NCBI GenBank assembly: GCA_963744915.1
Contig: CAVUUY010000007.1
Span: forward strand, 1 to 64,000
DNA from: DATAFF01 sp963744915
Lineage (GTDB): Bacteria > Pseudomonadota > Alphaproteobacteria > Rhizobiales > Aestuariivirgaceae
DNA length: 64,000 nucleotides
Direction: 5' to 3'
Of this stretch, positions 1 through 7,256 are shown piece after piece. The number at the start of each line of letters is the position of its first letter. Positions within the stretch are counted from its first letter, which is position 1. The translations under genes and the position numbers were made by a program. Under the pieces are notes generated by a model. That model was not told where the DNA came from. It did not search any database and saw only the letters and a program-made list of their open reading frames with translations.

Positions 1-1221
1 CAGCAGAGGGCCTCCCACTACCCAATAAGCCATCCATTGCCGTTCTGCCATTCGACAACATGAGCAGTGACCGCGAGCAGGAATATTTTGCAGATGGCGT
101 GGTCGAGGACATCATCACCGCACTATCGCGCTTTCGCGGTCTCTTCGTCATCGCAAGGAATTCCAGCTTTGTTTATAAAGGCCAAGCGGTGAACGTAAGG
201 GAGGTCGGGCGCGAACTGGGGGTTCGCTACGTCCTCGAAGGCAGCGTGCGTAAGGCAGGCAGCCGTTTGCGCATCACCGGCCAGCTCATCGACACTGCCA
301 CAGGAGCACATCTGTGGGCAGACCGCTCTCGATGGCGCGCTCGATGATGTTTTCGATCTGCAGGATCAGCTCACGGCAAGTGTGGTTGGTGCGATCGCCC
401 CAAAAATGGAGGAGGTCGAGATTGAACGAGCGAAGCGCAAACCGACAGAAAATCTCGATGCCTATGATTACTATTTGCGGGGCCTAGCGGCCGTCCATCA
501 GTGGACCAAGGAGGAGAATGACCAAGCCTTATCTAACCTTTACCGTGCCATCGAGCTCGACCCAAAGTTCGCCTCGGCTTATGGCATGGCAGCGCGATGC
601 TATACCCGGCGTCAGGGAAGTGGTTGGATAAAGGATCACGAAGTTGAGGTTAGAGAGACGGCTCGCCTAGCCACGCTAGCGGCCGAACTGGGGGAAGGAT
701 GATGCGGTCGCCCTCTGTACTGCCGGAGTTGCCTTTTCCTTTATGGTTGGGGACCATGCTACTGGCAAACTTCTGACAGATCGAGCTTTGGCCCTCAATC
801 CCAATATGGCATTAGCCTGGCTCTTGAGCGGTTGGGTCAGAAGTTCTGGTTGGGTGAATACGAGGAGGTCGTTGACCGCATCTCTCGTTCCTTACGTTTG
901 AACCCTGCCGACCCTCACAGTTACAGTATGCACAGTGCCTTGGCCTTTGCGCACTTCTTTGCTGGCCGCTATGCCGAGGCTTTGTCTTGGGCGGAAATGG
1001 CTGTGCGGGAGAAACCCTTCTATCTACTTGCAGCTTGCATAGTTCCGGCCAGCCACGCTTTGGCAGGTCGACCGAGGGACGCTGAAAGAGCCATAGCGCG
1101 TGTGCGTAAACTCGATCCGACCCTCCGTCTGTCGAACCTCAATAATCTGATCCCGATTGGGCGACCGGAAGACTTCGCCAGATGGAAAGAGGGCTTGCGA
1201 CTGGCCGGTCTATCGGAGTGA
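1..1221 (+). pseudogene. Adenylate-cyclase-type TPR protein, C-terminal part, frameshifted
   Basis: The reading frame is open from the left edge (base 3) and gives the block PSIAVLPFDNMSSDREQEYF followed by a DGVVEDIITALSRF stretch. This is the domain that follows the cyclase or winged-helix module in rhizobial CyaA-type/TPR proteins. The later parts contain TPR-like helices, for example ALSNLYRAIELDPKFASAYG and SLRLNPADPHSYSMHSALAF. Three frame breaks interrupt the protein, near 330-340 (one extra base before the DGALDDVF equivalent), near 690-697 (a run of five G) and near 832-842 (one base short). The C terminus ends normally at 1221. The catalytic N-terminal domain lies outside the window. 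Two of the three breaks sit at short homopolymers, so either real decay or sequencing error is possible. Family assignment is good; the exact enzymatic domain cannot be seen. Confidence 0.7.
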
Positions 1222-1519
1222 TGGTGGGATGTGAAACCTGCTGCTTCGCTCCGATATTCCCGACGTGTGAAGGCTTACCGAGCCGGTTCGAAGAGGAACG
1301 GTAGATGCCGGCTGCACGGCGGTAAATCGACTGCGCGCGCCTAAGCAATGCCTGGAAACACGGGAATTTCTCCTAGCAAGTGATTTGGCGAGACGCGATG
1401 GGAGCTGATTTGCCGACAGGAGCACTAGCGCTGCTACAGAGACCTGCTCATCCGCACACTCACTGCTGGCGAAGGTTGTCAAACAAGCCAAAAGGCAAAT
1501 CTCCAAGCCGGAGTAATTC
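1222..1519. other. Intergenic, no gene recognised
   Basis: Only short overlapping minus-strand reading frames without recognisable sequence are present. An AGCCGGAG stretch at about 1506-1513 is a possible ribosome binding site for the TTG start of the following transporter. No repeat or terminator was recognised. Confidence 0.5.
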
Positions 1520-2773
1520 TTGAGCAGCAACGTCACCTTCCACCTGTCGCGACGTCAACCAAGCCTCGCCGTCGCGGTCTCAATGCTCGGCCTGACGCAG
1601 ATCATCGGCTATGGCACGCTCTATTACGGCTTCGCGCCGCTCGCGGGAGACATGGCTCAAAGCTTCGGATGGCCGGTGTCGTGGATCTTTGGCGCCTTCT
1701 CGCTGGCTCTCCTGACAAGCGGCCTGATCACGCCACTGGTCGGACGCCGAGTCGATAGGCATGGCGCGGCGCAGATGATGACGCTCGGCTCGGTCGCAGC
1801 CGCCCTGGCTCTGGTGTGGACGGCGCTTGCCCCGAACGCGATCGTGTTTGCCGCCGGGCTCACGGCGATGCAGCTTGCCTCGACGCTGGTGTTCTATGAC
1901 ACTGCCTTTGCCCAGCTAGTGCAGAAAGGAGGACCGACATCGGGCCGGCTCATCGTCTATCTGACGCTGATCGCCGGCTTCGCCTCGACAATCTTCTGGC
2001 CGCTGACGGTTGGCCTCAAGGCTGCCTTCGGCTGGCGCGAGATCCTCCTGATCTTTGCCGCCCTCAACCTCCTCATCTGCACCCCGGCCCATTGGTGGCT
2101 CACATACCAGGCGGATCATGCCGCGACCCACTCGACCAAACCGGTGTCAATCGGCATAGATGGCGGAAGCCTGCCGCAGGAGCTGTGGCCGCAGGTGATG
2201 GTCCTGGTGACCTGGGGCTTCGCGTTCACTGGCTTTCTGCTGATGGCGATCCTCGCTCAGATGGTGCCATTGCTATCCGCAATGGGTCTCGGCTCGGCAG
2301 CGGTGGTGGTGGCAGCTGTGTTCGGGCCTTCGCAGGTACTCATGCGCCTCGTCAACATGACGCTCGGATCGGGGCGGCACCCGCTGCACATCACGCTGAT
2401 CGCAGCAGTATTGCTGCTGGTTGCGCCGCTCGTTCTCGCGCTGTCCGCGCCCTCCTTCGCGGGCGCGCTCATCTTCATTTCGATCCTCGGCTTCGCCTCG
2501 GGGCTCAAGAGCATCGTCCAGGGCACACTGCCGCTCGCGCTGTTCGGGCGCACCGGCTACGGGACGCGGCTTGGCAGGATGGCGTCGGTCAGGTTGCTGC
2601 TTGCCGCCATCGCGCCATTTGTGCTTGCCTATCTCATGCAGATGCTCGGCCCGTCTTTGGCGCTGCTCATCGTCGCCGTAAGCGGGCTTGCAGGGCTTCT
2701 CGCCTTTGTCGAGGTGGCCCGCCTGCAGCATGTCAGTCGCCCAGTGGGCGAACGGCTAACTCGCCGCCGTTGA
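1520..2773 (+). CDS. MFS transporter, 12-TM type
   Basis: This 417-residue protein has regularly spaced hydrophobic segments, as in the major facilitator superfamily. Residues 15-45 begin TM1 with TQIIGYGTLYYGFAPLA, and the loop between TM2 and TM3 carries GRRVDRHGA (about residue 75), the MFS signature loop. A polar central loop (about residues 195-215, around the QADHAATHSTKP stretch) separates the two six-helix halves. It is an inner-membrane secondary transporter with unknown substrate. The start is a TTG at 1520 with a weak AGCCGGAG upstream; an internal ATG at 1583 is an alternative that would shorten the cytoplasmic N terminus. It stands alone, with no partner gene nearby to suggest a substrate. 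Confidence 0.85.
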   Translation: MSSNVTFHLSRRQPSLAVAVSMLGLTQIIGYGTLYYGFAPLAGDMAQSFGWPVSWIFGAFSLALLTSGLITPLVGRRVDRHGAAQMMTLGSVAAALALVWTALAPNAIVFAAGLTAMQLASTLVFYDTAFAQLVQKGGPTSGRLIVYLTLIAGFASTIFWPLTVGLKAAFGWREILLIFAALNLLICTPAHWWLTYQADHAATHSTKPVSIGIDGGSLPQELWPQVMVLVTWGFAFTGFLLMAILAQMVPLLSAMGLGSAAVVVAAVFGPSQVLMRLVNMTLGSGRHPLHITLIAAVLLLVAPLVLALSAPSFAGALIFISILGFASGLKSIVQGTLPLALFGRTGYGTRLGRMASVRLLLAAIAPFVLAYLMQMLGPSLALLIVAVSGLAGLLAFVEVARLQHVSRPVGERLTRRR

Positions 2774-3374
2774 ACCTCAACCGCGTCGTTGCGGGACGCA
2801 ACAGCCTTGTGAGGCTGTTCGACAAAATTCACGAGCTGCGGGCGCTCATCGCCGGATGAGCATCACAAATCAAAAGGTGATCTTCAGAAAATTAGAGGCG
2901 TCTATCGCTCCGACGCGGCCCTGTCGCATCTTTGTCAGATAAGAGGATCAGGTTCGAGGCCGAAGCTTGGAAGCAGTTTGGATCGCTCCAGAACCGGTGC
3001 CTGGGGGGAACCTTGTTCTCAACGATGGCGACGGGATGGCGAGTCATGGGTTCGTCCTCAGCTCCAACAGACATGCGGCAGAAATTTCCAGGAGAATTGT
3101 GCCGAAGTAGCTGGTTTGGTCATGTCGAACGCGATCGGTACAAGGCGTGAGCGAATTCTGGATTAACAGTGCACTGCTACGGGAGCTTGGGTGCCGCAAA
3201 ATTCCTGAGGTCAGGAGACGAATATGCGCGGAGCTTTCGCGGCGGGTAGCGCAGATCGGCTCGCAGGGTACCCCAGGTTACGAGAATATTCGCATTCTCA
3301 TGTGTGATATGAGCTGCTGACACCGAAAAGCCTGCACGCTTTCATCTGCTGTAATTGTTCAAAGGAGACCTCCG
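2774..3374. other. Intergenic, no gene recognised
   Basis: About 600 bases with only short unrecognised frames on both strands (for example plus 2932-3150 and minus 2892-3074). Base composition is less GC-rich than in the genes downstream of 15.6 kb. The last 14 bases hold an AAAGGAGA ribosome binding site for the DUF1059 gene. The rest looks like degraded accessory DNA. Confidence 0.5.
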
Positions 3375-3647
3375 ATGCCCTATCGTCTCGCTTGCGCGAA
3401 GCTGATGCCGGGATGTGACTTCAAGGTCGAGGCTGCGACCGAGGAGGAGCTTTTGCAGAAGGCCGCTGCACACGCTGCTCAAGATCATGGGATCAAGGAG
3501 ATCACGCCTGAACTCGTGAACAAGGTGAAGTCTATTATGAGCGTGTCTGAGAGTGAGGAGCCGGAGACTCCTAAAAGTGCCAGACACCACCCCGGGAAAT
3601 ATGGCACCCCCGGGGGGCTTTGTCGGGTGTCCGGGCCATCGGGGTAA
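3375..3647 (+). CDS. DUF1059 family small protein
   Basis: Residues 1-57 match the DUF1059 pattern: MPYRLACAKLMPGCDFKVEA, then EEELLQKAAAHAAQDHGI and ITPELVNKVKSIM. These are small cytosolic proteins of unknown function, common in soil bacteria and usually about 55-65 residues long. Here the frame continues to 90 residues; the last 30 (from about SARHHPGKYG) have no family similarity and coincide with GC-rich hairpin-forming DNA, so the original stop was probably lost and the tail reads into intergenic sequence. The start is supported by AAAGGAG seven bases upstream. Confidence 0.8.
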   Translation: MPYRLACAKLMPGCDFKVEAATEEELLQKAAAHAAQDHGIKEITPELVNKVKSIMSVSESEEPETPKSARHHPGKYGTPGGLCRVSGPSG

Positions 3648-4126
3648 TAACGCCGCGTCCGCCCCTCGACGCGAAAACCCCACCGAAATTATCACATTCA
3701 GTACGCGGAGCCGAGCAGGTTGAAGCAAGTAATCGCGGGCCACTTGGAACATCTCCCTGTACCGGTGGCATGCTTTTAGGGGGTTCCATCCAGGCCCCCG
3801 GGGGCATCGAGCTGGGAAGTCCGGTACCCTGACAGCCCCTGTTCCGCCATCGGGAGCATCGAGCGTGGGAAGGTACCGGTACCTCGACGGCCCGTCGTGG
3901 ATCCGCTAATGCTCGAAATTACTTCCGCTTGCGGGGCATAACAGACATGGCCGGACTTCCTGCTGGCTCGACCCGGTCGCGATTGACCCGGAACGGACCT
4001 TCGGGGCGCGGCTGGCCCCCTCCAAGATCGGCTTGCTCCCCGACCTGCGGCTCGGTGTCGACGCGCGGTGCCGATTGGAGCTTCCGTCTGCAACGTCGGA
4101 GCGGCAATTACGCAGTGCGAGGAATT
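3648..4126. other. Repeat-bearing intergenic region
   Basis: No convincing gene. The region holds two degenerate copies of a GCATCGAG...GGTACC...CGACGG-type repeat (separate entry) and, near 3925-4020, a stretch whose minus strand reads PRKRK before a stop. That kind of short frame recurs in degraded intergenic DNA of Bradyrhizobium-like genomes. The cupin gene ends at its left-hand limit, 4127. Confidence 0.5.
3801..3896. repeat. Two degenerate copies of a roughly 42-base repeat
   Basis: Copy 1 (3801-3841) and copy 2 (3851-3896) share the order GCATCGAG, TGGGAAG, CCGGTACC, TGAC or CGAC, GGCCC or AGCCC. Copy 2 contains the perfect palindrome GGTACCGGTACC. A third copy lies at 6960-7010. The repeats are non-coding and may be remnants of a small mobile or palindromic intergenic element. 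Confidence 0.5.
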
Positions 4127-4690
4127 TCATCCCAAGCCTGCGACATAGCGCCGGTTGGCTTCCTCGAAGATGCGGCGCGCGCGCTCACCATCGGAGGGCT
4201 GCTCGTGAAGGGTTTCCGGGTCCCATTCACTACGATGGGCAGCAAAGAAATCGCCCCCATAGACGTGGATCGCGGCGGTGAATTTGGACGTCGGGTTGGT
4301 CACCGAATGAATAATATCGTGGCCGAGCGGTTGCGCTTCCTTGATGCTCAACGAGCGCGCGCCGGCTGCTTCGATTTGGGCGCCGTCGGCATTCGGAATG
4401 CGCCGCCAGAAGATGTTGTCCTCGCGCCCGCCATACACGCCAATGACCGCCCACATATGATGGTTGTGCGGCATAATCATCATGCGCGGCGCCCATGCTA
4501 CGTTGAGAATGGTCAATTCGTCCGAGCGGTAAAGCTCGCCGATGCTGGCGCGGTCCGGCTCGCCTAGCGCCTTGAGCAGGGTGGTCGGATCGGACACTGC
4601 CCGCCTCACGACCTCGCAGATAGTCTTGGATGAACTGTCAGCCGCGCGTGCGGCACGGCAATCGGCGACAAATTGATCGCGATCGAACAT
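4127..4690 (-). CDS. Cysteine-dioxygenase-like cupin protein
   Basis: This 187-residue protein belongs to the double-stranded beta-helix group related to type I cysteine dioxygenase. A first metal-binding motif PHNHHMWAVIGVYGGREDN lies at about residues 73-91, and the second conserved block AIHVYGGDFF at about 140-149 supplies the other histidine. The N terminus is helical, as in this group. A non-haem Fe(II) dioxygenase acting on a small thiol or related molecule is plausible, but the substrate cannot be read from sequence. The gene is divergent from the LysR regulator starting at 4824, with a shared 133-base control region; this arrangement usually means the LysR protein controls it. The ATG at 4690 fits the family length. 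Confidence 0.75.
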   Translation of the reverse strand: MFDRDQFVADCRAARAADSSSKTICEVVRRAVSDPTTLLKALGEPDRASIGELYRSDELTILNVAWAPRMMIMPHNHHMWAVIGVYGGREDNIFWRRIPNADGAQIEAAGARSLSIKEAQPLGHDIIHSVTNPTSKFTAAIHVYGGDFFAAHRSEWDPETLHEQPSDGERARRIFEEANRRYVAGLG

Positions 4691-4758
4691 CGTGCAGCCC
4701 TCTGTTGGATTTCCATGCGCTCAACGCCAGGAAGTTAGTCCGCTTCCGCCTTGATTGT

Positions 4759-4799
4759 CCAATGCATTGATGTTCCAATGCATGATGCAAATCTTGCAT
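4759..4799. promoter_or_regulatory. Candidate LysR operator between divergent genes
   Basis: The nine-base element CCAATGCAT occurs twice with a 16-base period (4759-4767 and 4775-4783). It is followed by the perfect inverted repeat ATGCAA-ATC-TTGCAT at 4785-4799. Repeated dyads in the intergenic space of a LysR gene and its divergent target are the usual site of LysR binding. The position is 25-65 bases before the regulator start. The assignment is from pattern and context only. Confidence 0.5.
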
Positions 4800-4823
4800 G
4801 AAACTAGCAGCCCTTGCGGAACG

Positions 4824-5765
4824 ATGAATTTCCGACAGTTGCATACTCTGATCACCATCGCTGACGCCGGCGGCTTCGCCCGTGCCGCCGGGCGGCTGCA
4901 TTTGAGCCAGCCAGCGGCCTCGCGCCAGATTCAGGCGCTAGAAGCCGAGCTCGGCGTGCCGCTGTTCGACCGCATTGGCCGCCGGCTCCGGCTCACCGCG
5001 GAGGGCGAGGACATCGTACGCCGCGGACGCAGCCTGCTGCAGGAGGCCGATTCGCTGCGTGACCGCGCCAACGCACTGAAAAGCGGGGTCACGGGCACCT
5101 TGCGGGTCGGCGGCAGCCCGCAGAATATCGAGACCGTGCTGGCGCCATTCCTCAGGGTCTTCCGCCACCACCATCCGGGCATTGAAGTGCATTTCGTCGA
5201 GGATGGCGGCGCCCGCATCAATGCTCGACTTGAGCGCGGCGACGTCCAGTTGGCGCTCACCTCGGTCAGCAACGACATGTTCTCCGGACGCCTGCTTTAT
5301 CCGAGCATCGTCCTGGCCGTGGTCGCGCCGTCCCATCCGCTTGGCCGCCGGTCTCGCGTCGAAGTCGCCGATCTCGCTGACGTACCGCTCTTATTACTGC
5401 ATCGCTCGTTTAGCTCGCGCGGCTGGTTCGACGCCGCGTGCCACAACGCCGATGTCAACCCGCCTATCGTGCTGGAAAGCGGGGCGCCCGCCACCTTGAT
5501 GGCACTCGCCAGTAGTGGTGAGGGCGTGGCTATCGTGCCGTCGAATGTCAGCATACCGCGCGATGGTGTGAAGGTGATGCCGGTGATTTATCGCGGCGCG
5601 CCGATCGGCCGCTGGATTTTCATTGCCTGGGACCGCCGACGGTTCCTGCCGCCTTTCACGCGCTCCTTCGTCGACGAACTGGCCGCGCACGTGCGGCGCG
5701 ACTTTCCCGGCCGCGATGTCTCTAGGCGTTTACCGCTCCTGCAGCGGCCGAAGCTGGCGGAATGA
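4824..5765 (+). CDS. LysR-family transcriptional regulator
   Basis: The N-terminal helix-turn-helix begins MNFRQLHTLITIADAGGFAR and continues with LHLSQPAASRQIQALEAELG (residues 25-44). This is the standard LysR DNA-binding domain of about 60 residues, followed by the linker helix and a periplasmic-binding-protein-like effector domain from about residue 90 (LRVGGSPQNIETVLAPFL). The frame is open upstream to an ATG at 4755, but family members start at MNFRQL, so the ATG at 4824 is chosen (313 residues). It probably controls the divergent cupin gene in response to a small-molecule effector. The effector is unknown. Confidence 0.88.
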   Translation: MNFRQLHTLITIADAGGFARAAGRLHLSQPAASRQIQALEAELGVPLFDRIGRRLRLTAEGEDIVRRGRSLLQEADSLRDRANALKSGVTGTLRVGGSPQNIETVLAPFLRVFRHHHPGIEVHFVEDGGARINARLERGDVQLALTSVSNDMFSGRLLYPSIVLAVVAPSHPLGRRSRVEVADLADVPLLLLHRSFSSRGWFDAACHNADVNPPIVLESGAPATLMALASSGEGVAIVPSNVSIPRDGVKVMPVIYRGAPIGRWIFIAWDRRRFLPPFTRSFVDELAAHVRRDFPGRDVSRRLPLLQRPKLAE

Positions 5766-5814
5766 CAGCAACGTTAGAGGGCGGGGCCGAAGTATTTCCT
5801 TTCTTTGTCCGCTT

Positions 5815-6425
5815 CTGGTCGATGCTGTCGAAAAACTTGGGTTTTTGAGCCGGCTCGGTGATTTCTTTGAAGCTAAGACAGCTTCAGTTTATTGGTTGCC
5901 TTCAGCTCGGTTGTGGAAGTTGCCTTCAAGCTTCATGGTGACGCAACTCACGTTGGGGCCGGTTGGGGTGGCGGCCCGAGCAGCCGGAGCGCCATGGTCT
6001 TAAGGTTCTGCACGATGGCAGCGAGATGGAACTCGTCGCGGGCACCAGAGAGGCCTCTCAGCCGCATGCGCTCGAAGCCGTGATGGGTTTTCAAGTGCGC
6101 AAAGCGCATCTCGACACGTTTCCTTTGATCACGTGATTTCAAGAACGCCTTGGTCTTCATTTTACGGCGCGCGATGTCGCGGGCCGCTTCATTGATGTCG
6201 CGCACAATCCGGCGCGCCGGCGTGTTTGGGCAGCACCTTTGTTTGAGCGGGCATTCACGGCAACGCAGGACGGAAGCATAGTAGCGAATTGCATGATCGC
6301 TGTGGACCCGGCCGGTCGTCGTCAACATCTTGCCTGCCGGACAGATGTAGACATTCCGCCTGCTGTCGAACTTGAACTCGGAGCGCGCAAACGTGCCGTC
6401 GTCCCGATGCCGGCGAAGTGGGGAG
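5815..6425 (-). mobile_element. IS1182-type transposase remnant (C-terminal half)
   Basis: The minus strand from about 6425 to 5948 encodes the C-terminal part of an IS1182-type DDE transposase. It reads DGTFARSEFKFDSRRN, VYICPAGKMLTTTGRVHSD, CRECPLKQRCCPNTPARRIV, then KRVEMRFAHLKTHHGFERMR and EFHLAAIVQNLK. The cysteine pattern and the KKVEMLFAHLK-like motif are typical. The N-terminal catalytic part is missing; its place is taken by peptidase-derived sequence in the same frame. TGTCGAAAAACTTGGGTTTT at about 5827-5846, past the stop, may be the element's terminal end. The element is dead. Confidence 0.75.
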
Positions 6426-6435
6426 AAGACCTGGC

Positions 6436-6910
6436 GGCGATGTTCCACTCTGCTTCCAGTTCGCGGAGCGCGCCAACCACCCGATAGGCGGCATCGATGG
6501 CATTGGCGCCGGTGCCCATATAAGCGACATGCGCCGGCACGCCGCGCACTTCCACCTCGAACCACAAGACGCCAAGATTGGCGCGCGTGAGAAGTCTCGC
6601 GGCCAGGCTCGGGGATCAATGCGGCGTCGGCCTTGTACCCGCGCAGATGCGTCATCAAGGCGCCATTGCCGGTCAATTCCTCTTCGACAACAGATTGGAC
6701 ATAGACTGTGGCGGCCGGTGGGTAGCCAGATTCGCGCCAGCGCATCGAGGGCGGCGAGATTGGAAATGCATCCAGCCTTCATGTCGCCGGCCCCGCGGCC
6801 ATACATCCAGTCGTTGCGGATCACGGGATCGAAGGGCGGATGCGACCACATGTCGAGAGGGCCGGGCGGGACGACGTCAACATGGCCCTGCAGGATCAGG
6901 GGACGGCCGT
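6436..6910 (-). pseudogene. M20 family (ArgE/DapE-type) peptidase remnant
   Basis: Three minus-strand frames together give an M20 metallopeptidase core. GRPLILQGHVDVVPPG and MYGRGAGDMKAG (about 6908-6760) carry the first zinc-ligand histidine and the DMK motif. YVQSVVEEELTGNGAL (about 6700-6650) carries the catalytic and ligand EE. MWFEVEVRGVPAHVAYMGTG (about 6567-6508) is the start of the dimerisation domain. At least two frameshifts separate the pieces, the N terminus is not recognisable, and the C-terminal half is replaced at about 6430 by transposase sequence. It was probably an acetylornithine deacetylase or succinyl-diaminopimelate desuccinylase-like deacylase. It is clearly non-functional. 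Confidence 0.75.
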
Positions 6911-7256
6911 CTCGCGGCGCGGGCGATGAGCATGCTCGTTGGGGTCTCATCCAACCTGGCCCCGGCATTGATCGTGGGAGTACCGCTACCTCGACGGGCC
7001 CTGTCCCGACCCCCCCTGTCTCAGGAGCGGTCGATATGGACGGTGAGGTGTTCGTCGAACTCGGTGGTCGACACACTCGGGCGGCTTGAGCCCAGCTCTG
7101 GCATCGTCGCTGGTGCTCTGGATAATTCTCAGAGTGCTTCGCCGACAATAAATCAGGTCGTCCAGGACCCGTACGGGACCCCCTGTTTTATTTGCCCAGT
7201 CTTTCTTGCGTATAAGGCATTGATAACAATCAGGAAAAGTAGCTATTACTCCGTTT
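6911..7256. other. Degraded intergenic region with third repeat copy
   Basis: No gene is supported. Bases 6960-7010 hold the third copy of the repeat seen at 3801-3896, with GGCATTGATCGTGGGAGTAC then CGCTACCTCGACGGGCCCTG. The final 100 bases adjoin the truncated 3' end of the large minus-strand gene at 7257 and are AT-richer than their surroundings. Confidence 0.5.

Noticed and set aside
1139..1536. Minus-strand frames around 1.1-1.5 kb
   Set aside because: They overlap the 3' end of the TPR gene and the MFS leader and show no protein-family features.
2892..3166. Short frames on both strands between the MFS and DUF1059 genes
   Set aside because: No ribosome binding sites in good position and no recognisable sequence.
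3620..4567. Plus-strand frames 3620-3832 and 3929-4567
   Set aside because: The first covers the non-coding repeats; most of the second is antisense to the cupin gene.
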